A DNA stretch of 64,000 nt, from contig CM075783.1 in NCBI GenBank assembly GCA_037974665.1, positions 38,696,712 to 38,760,711 of the forward strand. Reading direction: 5' to 3'. Shown here piece after piece: positions 33,747 through 46,754 of this stretch (positions within the stretch are counted from its first letter, which is position 1; every line of letters begins with the position of its first letter). The notes under the pieces were generated by a model. That model was given only the letters and a program-made list of their open reading frames with translations. It did no database searches and was not told the DNA's origin. Source of the stretch: Ehretia macrophylla. Lineage: Eukaryota; Streptophyta; Magnoliopsida; Boraginales; Ehretiaceae. The position numbers and the translations under genes were made by a program.

Positions 33747-36125
33747 TGTCACGCCCCAACTCGACCCCACCTACGATCAGTCAGGACGCAACGGAATTTC
33801 GGCAGTAACGACAGTAAATAGATTACCGAGGTTCTAAACCAACCTCGTAAATAACATTAAACATTCAAAATTCCATAACCATACATACAACAACTCCTTA
33901 ACAGCATAACAACATACAACATAACCGTAGTATACAATAATCAGTCTTCGTTATCTGCCTCCGTTCCAACATAACATACAATACCTCAACTTTATTATAC
34001 ATTTCAAAAATAAGTTGAGACCCATCTAACAACTTAACCGTAAAGCATATAAAAGTCTATTAAGCTAATATACATGACGTTTAATAACATAGAATCATGG
34101 ATAAGACTCAGGGACATATGACTCATCCACGAAAGGCACGTTTTCCACATTCTCCTCTTCAGGAGGCACGTACCCGTAATCTTGTGAAAGTACACCTGTA
34201 AGCATGCAATAATAGAGAGTGAGCTTATATACATAAGCCCAGTGAGGATCCGATAGATCTCGACAGTGTTCACTACGCTCCTTGGATTTAGTCCTTTGAG
34301 CAAGTAAACACACAACAACATAAATAATGCTATCATCACATAACTATATAACCAATCAATAAGGATACTCTATTTGGTGTAGCTCCAAACGCCATCACGA
34401 TCTCAACCGTTCTTCTTATAACTCCCCATTACTCACGCACCCGAGGTACCTCACTAGCCCCTCCCTCCATGACACCTCCGCCATGCGAGCTGGGGGCAGC
34501 CTATGGCAATCATGCCGTTATCAACCCGACAGACCCATGCTCCCCGAGAGGTGGCACACACATACCAACACTCCATAATCATCAATCATCAATCAATCAT
34601 CAATCAATCAATCAATTGGGAGATCAGCAACAAGAGTGCCCGATTCCCGCATTCAATAATAATTAATCAATAACATCAATATAACATCAATATTAAATTA
34701 AACAACAAACAACGTAGTTAGATGACAAAGTAGGCCATCTAACCGGACATGCATAATATACAAAATTAAACTCTAAATTACTCATCAACAACTCACCATT
34801 CATCACTCGAACACTACCCAACCATCTAAAGGCATCGTTCAAGAAATTAAAGAATGACAACCTAAACTTCTAAAATTCATAACTTACAATCTACTAATCC
34901 AAACATTGTCAAATCAGTTCCTATCACTCACCCATTCACCCTACTACATTAGCCCTCTCGAAAATCCACCATAACACCTCCAAATCATGCCCGATAACCC
35001 TAAAACTCTAAGATGTCATGGCTGGATTTTCCGGATTTTCACACGAACAATGTAATCGAAAATTCGGCATTACAACAGCGCTAACACGTAATTATCAAGT
35101 ATTTAGAAATCGACGGCAATCGATTTCGATCAACACAACTCAATTAAATCAACTTTGAACATTTTATTCAAAATTAAATACCCGAAAAATAAAAATTATG
35201 CTACATCCGACAGAAATTCGTAGTATTAGTATATAATGATCCCTAGCATGCAAGGAACAATAATCTAACATCAGATTACAATTCTAACGGTTCAATCTTC
35301 ATTTATACGCAAAAACACAAAAATGACATTTTGAGATCTAGAATTTTTCTCTCACCTTAGATGCGATATAAGCCTAGGAATGCGTGCTATGCGTGCCCAA
35401 CAAGCAGAATCCAAGTCGGTGCGAAGTTTCACGGACAAAAAACTAGGTTTTTCTTTGAAAAATTGGATTGAAAGCTTGAGTTTTTCTCTTCTCTTTTCTC
35501 CCTCTTTTCTCTCGGCAATGTGTGTGTGTGTGATGGTGTTTTTGTGTTGTGTGAGTGTGTGTTGAGGACATTAGCTTATAAGGTCAAATAATTAATTAAA
35601 GTCAAAGTTAATTTAAATTAGTATTTTTGTGTTTTTAATGACTTTAATTGCATTTTATTGCTCACCAAGTTAAAAACAATTATGCAACCCCCAAGATATC
35701 TCAAGTGGGTTATTTTTAGGTGACAAGAAGTTTTACAATCCAATAATTTCACCCGAGTCGGCTTAAAACTCGATTTTTGCAAAAGTCGGTGTAAAAAACC
35801 CTAATAAATTCTTAAGCCGATTTTAAAACCGTTTCCATCAACCACAGGTCTATTAAAGTCCGTGGACTAGGTCTAGAAGGGTTAAAAAGACCAGTTTCAA
35901 AATTATAGCGGACGTGTTTCGAAAACACTATTCACTGAAAATCGACGATAAAATTTCTGACTCCGTTTTTGATGAAAATTTCATGAATGCACATTTAGCA
36001 CGTATTAGAAGTATTGACATCAAAATTATAACTTTCTAGGTCCTATAGCACATAAACAGATCATATGCACGCAAAACGAGGTATAGCACGTAAAACGAGA
36101 TAAGCAGGAAAAGTGGGGTTTCACA
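33747..36125 (-). repeat. D 3' LTR (family 1 subtype)
   Basis: Runs TGTCACGCCCC...GGGGTTTCACA on the + strand. Contains the micro-ORF on the minus strand (34095-34205) and a GTGTGTGTG run near 35520. The reversed polypurine tract TTCTCCCCTCC follows at 36126. Confidence 0.93.
34095..34205 (-). CDS. LTR micro-ORF, 36 aa (D 3' LTR copy)
   Basis: On the minus strand it reads MLTGVLSQDYGYVPPEEENV, then NVPFVDESYVPESYP and a stop. It is 3 codons longer than the copies in A, C, E and F, an in-frame difference. It can be read further upstream in frame, but the ATG chosen lines up with the other copies. Confidence 0.4.
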   Translation of the reverse strand: MLTGVLSQDYGYVPPEEENVENVPFVDESYVPESYP

Positions 36126-36671
36126 TTCTCCCCTCCTTATAGAAATTTCGTCCTCGAAATTCTTACTTGATGTACGGAAAAGATCTGGGTATTGTTGCTG
36201 CATCTGATCTCGTCTCTCCCACGTAGCTTCCTCAATGCCGTGATGCTTCCACAACACCTTAACCATCGGAATCCTCTTCGACCTCAACTCTCGGTCCATC
36301 TGATCTAGAATACGAATCGGACGCTCGTCATAAGTCAAATTCTCTCGAAGCTGTAACGGCTCTGGCTCAAGAATATGAGAAGGATCCGGATTATATTTCC
36401 GCAAATTAGACACGTGAAACACATTGTGGACATTAGAGAAGTTTTCCGGTAAAGCCAACCGATATGCTAACTTACCAACCCTGCCAGTAATCTCAAACGG
36501 CCCAACAAATCTCGGACTCAGCTTACCACCTTTACCATAACGAACAAACCCCTTTTGAGGAGACAATCTCAAGAAAACCCGATCTCCAACTGCAAACTCC
36601 AAGTCTCGACGACGCTTATCAGCATAACTCTTGAATCTACTCTGCGCCGTAAGCATTCTCTGCCTGATCAA
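36126..36671 (-). pseudogene. D integrase C-terminus and chromodomain-like end (fossil)
   Basis: Minus-strand reading with RMLTAQSRFKSYADKRRRDL, FVGPFEITGRVGKLAYRLAL, VFHVSNLRKYNPDPSH and VLWKHHGIEEATWERRDQM. The GGGGACGAAATTTCT-type end just before the polypurine tract is shared with A, E and F. Confidence 0.85.
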
Positions 36672-36750
36672 CTGAACATTCTCGTTCTTGAGTTCTCGAT
36701 CTTCTCAAGAAGTTCTGGCATAATAGTCGGATCAATAGTCTTCATCTCTC

Positions 36751-38532
36751 CTACCTCGTCCCAATATAAAGGTGAACGGCACTTACGACAGTAAAGAGCT
36801 GCGAAAGGCGCCATCCCAATAGTAGCTTGATAACTATTGTTATAGGCAAACTCGGCAAGTGGTAGATCTCCCAGTTCTTCCCGAAGTCCAGAACACAAGC
36901 CCTAAGCATATCTTCCAGAATCTGAATAGTCCGCTCAGACTGACCGTCGGTCTGTGGATGATACGCGGTACTGAAGTTCAACTGAGTACCCAAAGTCTCC
37001 TGAAGTTTCTCCCACAAACGAGAAGTAAATCGAGGATCTCGATCAGAGACAATGCTAGATGGAATACTGTGAAGTCTAACAATCTGATCCAGATAGAGGT
37101 CCGTCAACTTTGTAACCTCATCTCCCATCCTCATCGAGATAAAATGAGCTGTCTTCGTCAAACGATCCACGACAACCCAAACTGCATCATTACCCCTCGG
37201 TGATCTAGGCAAACCAGTGACGAAGTCCATCGTAATATGCTCCCATTTCCACTCTGGTATAGCCAACGGCTGAAGCAAACCTGCTGGTCGTTGATGCTCG
37301 GCTTTCACTCTCTGACAAGTTAAACATCTAGATACAAACTGAGCAACCTCCCTTTTCATGTTGTTCCACCAGTAATGCTGTTTCAAATCCCGATACATCT
37401 TGGTTCCACCGGGATGAATAGTATATTTAGAATTATGAGCTTCCTCCAGAATACCTCGTCTCAAGCCCGGTTCATCGGGAACACAAACCCTGTTCCGAAA
37501 CCGGAGAATACCATCCTCATGCACTTTAAAGTCAGACTGATCATCCGAAATCTGATCCTTGATCTTCTGAAGGTTAACATCAAGCTGCTGAGCTTCCCTG
37601 ATCTGAGACAACAATAAAGGCTGAATACGGAGATGTGAACACATCACGCCAACCTGAGTCAACTCTGGTCTCCAATAAGTGAATTCCTCCAGAACTTCCC
37701 ACTTCTTGACAGCTAAACAAGAAATACTTGCCTTCCGACTAAGAGCATCTGCTACAACATTGGCCTTGCCAGGCAGATAATTGATAGAACAATTATAATC
37801 TCCAAGAAGCTCCATCCACCTCCGCTGGCGCATATTCAACTCCTTCTGTGAGAATAAGTACTTAAGACTCTTATGATCAGTGAAAATCTCGAACTTACTG
37901 CCCCACAGATAATGACGCCACTTTTTCAGTGCGAAGACAACTGCTGCCAACTCAAGATCATGAGTCGGATAATTCACCTCATAAGGCTTCAACTTTCGAG
38001 AAGCATAGGCAATAACTCGGCCATCCTGCATAAGAACACATCCCAAGCCCTCCTTGGATGCATCGCTGTAAATGACCATATTATCGGTCCCCTCTGGTAG
38101 AGCAAGTACTGGAGCGGTAGTTAACCTCTTTTTCAACTCCTGAAATCCACTCTCACACTTCTCGTCCCAATCAAAGATAGTCCGTTTCTGAGTCAACTTA
38201 GATAGTGGCCCCGCAATCTTTGAGAAGTCCTTGACAAACCTACGGTAATAACCCGCCAAGCCAAGAAAGCTACGGACATCAGTAACACTCTCTGGCCGCT
38301 TCCAAGACATCACCGATTCAATCTTAGTGGGATCTACAGAAATACCACTCTGTGTAATAACATGGCCAAGAAAAGAAATCCGTTGCAGCCAAAATTCACA
38401 TTTGCTGAACTTGGCAAACAACTGATGCTCCTGCAACTTCTCCAATACAAGCCGTAGATGTTGCTCGTGCTCCGATTCAGATTTAGAATAGACCAAGATA
38501 TCATCAATAAAAATCACCACGAACTGGTCCAA
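36751..38532 (-). pseudogene. D RT end, RNase H and integrase (fossil)
   Basis: A 593-codon minus-strand frame. It starts at the catalytic [18 protein letters not shown] block of RT. RNase H follows with [17 protein letters not shown] and [20 protein letters not shown]. Integrase follows with the [17 protein letters not shown] zinc region, the [15 protein letters not shown] strand and [12 protein letters not shown]. It is the best-kept pol stretch in the window. Confidence 0.92.
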
Positions 38533-38547
38533 GTACGGCTGAAAAAC

Positions 38548-39672
38548 TCAATGCATAAGATCCATGAATGCTGCCGGTGCATTAGTCAAACCAAAGGGCA
38601 TAACAACAAACTCATAATGCCCGTACCGAGTTCTGAAGGCAGACTTCGGAACATCCTCCGTACGAATCCGAAGCTGATAATACCCCTGCCTCAAATCAAA
38701 CTTAGAGTAGACTTTGGCTCCCTGAAGTTGATCAAACAACTCATCAATCAGTGGCAAAGGATATTTATTCTTGATGGTCACCTGATTCAAACCACGGTAA
38801 TCAATACATAATCTCAAAGTACCATCCTTCTTCTTCACAAATAAAACAGGAGCTCCCCAAGGTGAAGAACTCTGCTGAATAAATCCTTTCTCCAACAACT
38901 CCTGTAACTGAGTCTTCAACTCTTTCAACTCAGCTGGTGCCATCCGGTACGCCGATTTAGAAATAGGTTGAGTACCGGGAACAAGATTAATCACAAACTC
39001 TATATCCCTCTCAGGCGGCAACCCTGGCAACTCCTCGGGAAATACATTAGGATATTCCCGGAAAATAGGGACTTCCTCTAGCTGTAGCTTATCAGATGGC
39101 TTGTTGATCAAATAAGCTAGATAACCCGAACACCCCTTACTCACCAACTTAACGGCTTTAGTTGCTGAGATAACAAAACTCGTCTTAGCACCCCGGTTAC
39201 CCGCTACCTCAACTACTGGCTGATCTGGCAAACGAAACAGTACTACCTTGGTTCTACAGTTCAACTGGGCATCATACTTAGAAAGCCAATCCATACCCAA
39301 GATAACATCATACCCCCGGATAGGAAATAAAATAAGGTCCGAAGGAAAATTATGCCCCTTAACATGTATTATACAATCCTTACATACTAAGCCAGTAACA
39401 TACTTATCAGTCAAAGAGGTACTAATTTCAACCACATAAGGCAATCTTTCAGGTTGCATTTTAACACGTTGCACACAAGCAGGAGTAATGAAAGAATGCG
39501 TAGCACCATAATCAATCAACACTTTAACAAGTTGATCAAGTATAAGGAAGTTACCTTCCACAACTGCAGTCTCCTCAGGCCTACCTCTGGTTCTCGGTCG
39601 ACGGGCCATTCTACTAATCAAAGAGTTAGCACAGTTATAGCACGTAGACAGGTTATAAACAACTATTAACAC
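38548..39672 (-). pseudogene. D gag-like start, protease and RT (fossil)
   Basis: A 374-codon minus-strand frame. A short gag-type start ([14 protein letters not shown]) is followed closely by protease sequence ([28 protein letters not shown]) and RT up to [15 protein letters not shown]. The capsid region and zinc knuckles that A, B and E show between these parts are not seen here. Confidence 0.9.
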
Positions 39673-39859
39673 ATAAATAACAAACTCATATAAAACACAT
39701 AAACAAATTGATCACATAATCACATAAGCACTTTAATCATATAATCATTTATCACTTAATCATATTATCACATATTTCACTTTTCTTTCTTTTCATACAT
39801 ATTCCATGCTAAGACCATTACCCACATTCCGAGAATACCCCGGCTGACAACTAACATGA

Positions 39860-39871
39860 GCTCTGATACCA
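39860..39871 (-). other. D primer-binding site
   Basis: GCTCTGATACCA on the + strand is the complement of TGGTATCAGAGC, the initiator-Met tRNA site, next to the 5' LTR. Confidence 0.9.
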
Positions 39872-39878
39872 CTTAAAC

Positions 39879-42256
39879 TGTCACGCCCCAACTCGACCCC
39901 ACCTACGATCAGTCAGGACGCAACGGAATTTCGGCAGTAACGACAGTAAATAGATTACCGAGGTTCTAAACCAACCTCGTAAATAACATTAAACATTCAA
40001 AATTCCATAACCATACATACAACAACTCCTTAACAGCATAACAACATACAACATAACCGTAGTATACAATAATCAGTCTTCGTTATCTGCCTCCGTTCTA
40101 ACATAACATACAATACCTCAACTTTATTATACATTTCAAAAATAAGTTGAGACCCATCTAACAACTTAACCGTAAAGCATATAAAAGTCTATTAAGCTAA
40201 TATACATGACGTTTAATAACATAGAATCATGGATAAGACTCAGGGACATATGACTCATCCACGAAAGGCACGTTTTCCACATTCTCCTCTTCAGGAGGCA
40301 CGTACCCGTAATCTTGTGAAAGTACACCTGAAAACATGCAATAATAGAGAGTGAGCTTATATACATAAGCCCAGTGAGGATCCGATAGATCTCGACAGTA
40401 TTCACTACGCTCCTTGGATTTAGTCCTTTGAGCAAGTAAACACACAACAACATAAATAATGCTATCATCACATAACTATATAACCAATCAATAAGGATAC
40501 TCTATTTGGTGTAGCTCCAAACGCCATCACGATCTCAACCGTTCTTCTTATAACTCCCCATTACTCACGCACCCGAGGTACCTCACTAGCCCCTCCCTCC
40601 ATGACACCTCCGTCATGCGAGCTGGGGGTAGCCTATGGCAGTCATGCCGTTATCAACCCGACAGCCCGATGCTGCCCGAGAGGTGGCACACACATACCAA
40701 GACTCCATAATCATCAATCATCAATCAATCATCAATCAATCAATCAATTGGGAGATCAGCAACAAGAGTGCCCGATTCCCGCATTCAATAATAATTAATC
40801 AATAACATCAATATAACATCAATATTAAATTAAACAACAAACAACGTAGTTAGATGACAAAGTAGGCCATCTAACCGGACATGCATAATATACAAAATTA
40901 AACTCTAAATTACTCATCAACAACTCACCATTCATCACTCGAACACTACCCAACCATCTAAAGGCATCGTTCAAGAAATTAAAGAATGACAACCTAAACT
41001 TCTAAAATTCATAACTTACAATCTACTAATCCAAACATTGTCAAATCAGTTCCTATCACTCACCCATTCAACCTACTACATTAGCCCTCTCGGAAATCCA
41101 CCATAACACCTCCAAATCATGCCCGATAACCCTAAAACTCTAAGATGTCATGGCTGGATTTTCCGGATTTTCACACGAACAATGTAATCGAAAATTCGGC
41201 ATTACAACAGCGCTAACACGTAATTATCAAGTATTTAGAAATCGACGGCAATCGATTTCGATCAACACAACTCAATTAAATCAACTTTGAACATTTTATT
41301 CAAAATTAAATACCCGAAAAATAAAAATTATGCTACATCCGACAGAAATTCGTAGTATTAGTAGATAATGATCCCTAGCATACAAGGAGCAATAATCTAA
41401 CATCATATTACAATTCTAACGGTTCAATCTTCATTTATACGCAAAAACACAAAAATGACATTTTGAGATCTAGAATTTTTCTCTCACCTTAGATGCGATA
41501 TAAGCCTAGGAATGCGTGCTATGCGTGCCCAACAAGCAGAATCCAAGTCGGTGCGAAGTTTCACGGACAAAAACTAGGTTTTTCTTTGAAAAATTGGATT
41601 GAAAGCTTGAGTTTTTCTCTTCTCTTTTCTCCCTCTTTTCTCTCGGCAATGTGTGTGTGTGTGATGGTGTTTTTGTGTTGTGTGAGTGTGTGTTGAGGAC
41701 ATTAGCTTATAAGGTCAAATAATTAATTAAAGTCAAAGTTAATTTAAATTAGTATTTTTGTGTTTTTAATGACTTTAATTGCATTTTATTGCTCACCAAG
41801 TTAAAAACAATTATGCAACCCCCAAGATATCTCAAGTGGGTTATTTTTAGGTGACAAGAAGTTTTACAATCCAATAATTTCACCCGAGTCGGCTTAAAAC
41901 TCGATTTTCGCAAAAGTCGGTATAAAAAACCCTAATAAATTCTTAAGCCGATTTTAAAACCGTTTTCATCAAACACAGGTCTATTAAAGTCCGTGGACTA
42001 GGTCTAGAAGGGTTAAAAAGACCAGTTTCAAAATTATAGCGGACGTGTTTCGAAAACACTATTCACTGAAAATCGACGATAAAATTTGTGACTCCGTTTT
42101 TGATGAAAATTTCATGAATGCACATTTAGCATGTATTAGAAGTATTGACATCAAAATTATAACTTTCTAGGTCCTATAGCACATAAACAGATCATATGCA
42201 CGCAAAACGAGGTAAAGCACGTAAAACGAGATAAGCAGGAAAAGTGGGGTTTCACA
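39879..42256 (-). repeat. D 5' LTR (family 1 subtype)
   Basis: TGTCACGCCCC...GGGGTTTCACA, nearly identical to 33747-36125. Contains the second D copy of the micro-ORF (40227-40337, minus). Confidence 0.93.
40227..40337 (-). CDS. LTR micro-ORF, 36 aa (D 5' LTR copy)
   Basis: Same peptide as the 34095 copy except the first residues (MFSGVLSQ). Both D copies remain open from ATG to stop. Confidence 0.4.
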   Translation of the reverse strand: MFSGVLSQDYGYVPPEEENVENVPFVDESYVPESYP

Positions 42257-42261
42257 GCATC
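42257..42261. repeat. Target duplication GCATC, right side of D
   Basis: Perfect match to 33742-33746. Confidence 0.93.
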
Positions 42262-43626
42262 AACACACACTTGCAAAGCACAAAAACACACTCACACATA
42301 CACACATGGCCGAGAGCCATTAGAGAGAAAAAGAGAAAGAAACTCAAGGTTTTTCAAAGAGAATTTTTATTAGAACTTGCAATCCAAGGCCAATTTCCAT
42401 CAACCAAAGCTTGATTCCACCTCTTGAGCATCCATTGAACATCTTTGAAGCTTCAAAAGACATCAAAGGTGAGAGAAAGATTCTAGATCTCAAATGTCAT
42501 CTTTTAGGTTTTTGCGTATAATTACATTTGGAATCGTTAGAAAGTTGAATTGATGTTATATTATTGCTCAGTGCATGCTAAGCATCGTTTATATGCGTTT
42601 ATATAAGATTTGAACCGTTGTAGCAAGAATTTTTATTTTCGGGTATTAAAAGTTGAGTTATTAGCTATTTGGTGATTATCTTGACTTGTAGTGGTTAGAA
42701 TCGATTGCCGTCGATTTGTAAAAGTTTGTAAAATACGGGGTAGTGCCGTTGTAAAGCTGAAATTTTGATTGACATGTTGGTGCGAAAATTCAAAAATTTC
42801 AGCCTCGGTGCATTAAGGTTTTAGGGATGTTGGGCTTGATTTGGATGTATTTTGGTTGGTTTCCGAGGGGGCTAATGTAGTTGATTGAATGAGTGAGTGA
42901 TAGGAATTGGTTTGGAGTTGTTTTGATTAGTAGAATGTAAGTTATGATTATTTGAAGTTTAGGTTATCTTTCTTTAAAATGTTGTTATATCCCTTTAGAT
43001 GATCGGGTGGTGTTTGAGTGATTGAATTGTGAGTTGTTGATGGTTAGATTAGGGTTTGGTTGTGTGTCTAATGCATGTTAAGTTGGGTAGCCTACTTTGT
43101 CATCTAACTTAGTTGTTTAATTGTTAATTGGGTAATTGATGTTGTGTTGTTGTAATGTTATTAATTGATTGATGCATTATTGATTATTGATGAACCGAGA
43201 TATAGTCAACGGAAAAGGTTGTCCTCCTATGATTGATTGTTTATTATTATTGCTGAGTCTTGATATATGTGTGCCACCTCTCGGGTGGTGTTGGACCGTC
43301 AGGTTGAAAACGGCATGGCTATCAGAGGCTACCCTTATCTCGCATGAGCGGAGATGCCATGGAAGGCAGGGCTAGTAAGGTACCTCGGGTGTGTGTGTCA
43401 TGAGGGTGATAAGAAGTTGGTTGAGATCGTGATGGCGTTTGGAGCTACACCAACTAGAGTATCCTTTATTGTTTGGTCATTATAGTTATGTGTTTATATT
43501 GTTATTGATGTTTTATTGTGTGTTTACTGCTCAAAGGATCATTTCCAAGGAGTATAGTAAATACTGTTAGAGATCTATCGGATCCTTACTGGGCTTGTTT
43601 TATATAAGCTCACTTTCAATTATTGT

Positions 43627-43728
43627 ATGCATGCAGGTGTTATTGATTCTGAGTACGGGTACGTGCCTCTTGAAGAGGGAAATGTGACGTATGTGGATGA
43701 GTCTTATGTGCAGAAGTCATTGCCATGA
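43627..43728 (+). CDS. LTR micro-ORF, 33 aa (C copy)
   Basis: ATG to TGA: MHAGVIDSEYGYVPLEEGNV, then the YVDESYVQKSLP end. It is still open although C is an old solo LTR. Confidence 0.4.
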   Translation: MHAGVIDSEYGYVPLEEGNVTYVDESYVQKSLP

Positions 43729-44123
43729 GATTATTTTAGTTGTTGTAAAACAATGTATTGTATAACCTACCTTAATATAAAGACATTTGTATGATGATTT
43801 AGTACTCTTTATTTTGATCATGATTAGATTACTAAGTTGGTTTTATTCTATTTTGCAATGTATGTATAGCCTATGTACTAAGTTGGAACGAAGGTGTATA
43901 ACTATTAATGGGTTGTTGAAGGAATGATTATTGTACAATATGGTTATGTTGTATGTTGTTAATTTAATTGAGGAGTTGATTGTTGAATGGTTTGTGGAGT
44001 TAGTAGTATAATATTGATAAAAGGTTGGTTTAGAGCCTCGACGTCTTAATTACTGTCGTTATACTGCCAAAATTCCGTTGCATCCTGACTGATTGTAGGT
44101 GGGGTCAAGGTTGGGGCGTGACA

Positions 44124-46738
44124 ACAAGTATCCTTTGCCATTGATTGATGAGTTGTTTGATCGACTTCAGGGAGCCAAAGTCTACTCTATGTTTGACTTG
44201 AGGCAGGGGTATTATCAACTTTTGATTCGCACGGAGGATGTTCCGAAGACTGCCTTCAGGACTCAGTACGGGCATTATGAGTTTGTAGTTATGCTCTTTG
44301 GATTAACTAATGCACCGGTAGCATTTATGGATCTTATGCATTGGGTTTTTCAGACATACTTGGACCAGTTCGTGGTAATCTTTATTGATGATATCTTGGT
44401 TTATTCTAAGTCTGAATTGGAGCACGAGCAACATCTATGGCTTGTCTTACAGAAGCTACAGGAGCATCAGTTGTTTGCGAAGTTCAGAAATGTGAATTTT
44501 GGCTACAACACATATCTTTTCTTGGCCTTGTTATCACACAGAGCGGTATTTCTGTAGATCCCACAAAGATTGAAGCGGTGATGTCTTGGAAACGGCTGGA
44601 GAATGTTTCAAAGGTTCGTAGCTTTCTTAGCTTAGTAGGTTATTACCATAGGTTTGTGAAAGACTTTTCTAAGATTGCCGGGCCACTTTCTAAGTTAACT
44701 CAGAAACAGACTAGCTTTGTTTGGGATGAGAAATGTGAGAGTAGGTTTCAGTAGTTGAAAAAGAGATTGACTACCGCTCCAGTACTTGCTCTACCAGAGG
44801 GGACCGATAATATGGTTATCTACAGTGATGCATCCAAGGAGGGCTTGGGATGTGTACTTTTGCAGAATGGTCGGGATATCGCTTAAGCATCTAGGAAGTT
44901 GAAACCGTATGAGGTGAATTATCCAACTCATGATCTTGAGTTGGCAGCTGTTGTTTTCACACTGAAAAAGTGGCATCATTATCTGTGGGGTAGTAAGTTC
45001 GAGATTTTCACTGATCAGAAGAGTCTTAAGTATTTGTTCTCACGGAAGGAGTTGAATATGCGTCAACGGAGATGGATGTAACTTCTCGGAGATTATAATT
45101 TTTCTATCAACTATCTGCCTTGGAAGTCAAATGTTGTGGCAGATGCTGTTAGCCATAAGGCGAGTGTTTCTTGTTTGGCTATCAAGAAGTGGGAGGTTCT
45201 AGAGGAATTCACTTATTGGAGACCGGAGTTGACTCAGGTTGGGATGATGTGTTCACATCTCTGTATTCAACCTTTATTGTTGTCTCATATCAGAGAAGCT
45301 CAGCAACTTGATGTTAAACTTCAGAAGATCAAGGATCAGATCACGGATGATTTGTCTGACTTCAAATTACATGAGGTTGGTATTCTTCGGTTTCGGAATA
45401 GGGTTTGTGTTCCCGATGAACCGGGCTTGAGGTGAGGTATTCTAGAGGAGGCTCATAATTCTAAATACACCATTCATCCTGGTGGAAACAAGATATATCG
45501 GGATTTGAAGCAACATTACTGGTGGAATAATATGAAGAGGGAAGTTGCTCAGTTTGTATCTAGATGTTTGACTTGTCAGCGAGTGAAAGCCGAGCATCAA
45601 CGACCTACAGGTTTGCTTCAACCGTTGGCTATACCACAGTGGAAATGGGAGCCTATTACGATGGGCTTTGTTACTGGTTTGCCTAGAACATCGAGAGGTA
45701 ATGATGCAGTTTGGGTTGTCGTGGATTGTTTGACGAAGACAACTCACTTTATTTTGATGAGGATGGGAGATGAAGTTGCAAAGTTGACGGATCTTTATTT
45801 GGATCAGATTGTTAGACTTTACGGAATTTCATCTAGTATTGTCTTAGATCGAGATCCTCGATTTACTTCTTGCTTATGGGAGAAACTTCAGGAGACTTTG
45901 GGTACTCAGCTTAACTTCAGTACAGCGTATCATCCACAGACCGACGGTCAGTCTGAGAGGACTATTCAGATTCTGGAAGTTATGCTCAGGGCTTGTATTC
46001 TGTACTTTGGGAAGAACTGGGAGAAACATCTACCACTTGCCGAGTTTGCCTATAACAATAGTTATAAAGCTACTACTGGGATGACACCTTTTGCAGCTCT
46101 TTATGGTCGTAAGTGTCGTTCACCTTTGTATTGGGATGAAGTAGGGGAGATGAAGACTATTGATCCAACTATTATGCCAGAGCTTCTAGAGAAGATTGAG
46201 AATGTTCAGTTGATCAGGCAGAGAATGCTTATAACGCAGAGCAAATTCAAGAGTTATGCTGATAAGCGTCGTCGGGACTTGGATTTTATAGTTGGAGATT
46301 GGGTTTTCTTGAGATTGCCTTCTCGTAAGGGGTTTTCTCATTATGGTAAAGGCGGAAAGCTGAGTCCGAGGTTTGTAGGGCCGTTTGAGATCACCGGTAG
46401 AGTTAGCAAGTTGGCATATCGGTTGGCTTTACCGAAGAATTTCTCTAATGTTCATGATGTCTTTCACGTGTCCAATTTGCGGAAGTGTAATCCGGATCCT
46501 TCTCATATTTGAGAGCCAGAGCCATTACAGCTTCGTGAGAATTTGACTTATGATGAGAGACTAATTCGCATTCTTGATCAGATTGAATGGGAATTGAGAT
46601 CGAAGAAGATTCCGATGGTCAAAGTATTGTGGAAGCATCATGGTATTGAGGAGGCTACTTGGGAGAGGCAAGATCAGATACAGCAGCAGTACCCAGATCT
46701 TTTCCATTCCACAAGTAAGAATTTTGGGGACGAAATTT
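44124..46738 (+). pseudogene. A RT (rest), RNase H, integrase, chromodomain-like end (fossil)
   Basis: Resumes A's pol after [41 protein letters not shown] near 44380, RNase H around 44800-45130, then integrase with [30 protein letters not shown], and the FVGPFEITG and VLWKHHGIEEATWE end. It is broken in several places. The polypurine tract stands at about 46740-46754. Confidence 0.9.
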
Positions 46739-46754
46739 CTTTAAGGGGGGAGAA

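Larger units (their letters stand above)
33747..42256 (-). mobile_element. D: youngest Ty3/gypsy element, minus strand, inside solo LTR C
   Basis: LTRs of 2379 and 2378 bp differ at about 25 positions by my count (about 1%), so the insertion is probably under a million years old. On the minus strand it has primer site, protease, RT, RNase H, integrase, chromodomain-like end and polypurine tract. Apart from a short gag-like start no gag domain is recognised, so it would be non-autonomous even when new. The pol frames are long and nearly whole, with few breaks. Confidence 0.94.
33190..44123 (+). mobile_element. C: solo LTR (family 1) inside pol of A, itself split by D
   Basis: Starts TGTGAAACCCC and ends GGTTGGGGCGTGACA. 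Without D it is about 2.4 kb, one LTR length, and has no internal genes of its own, so it is a solo LTR. It lies between RT codons of A. D cut it at GCATC. It carries its own micro-ORF at 43627-43728. Confidence 0.88.

Noticed and set aside
42262-44123. A separate element starting after D
   Set aside because: The sequence continues solo LTR C exactly across the GCATC duplication, so it is the second part of C.
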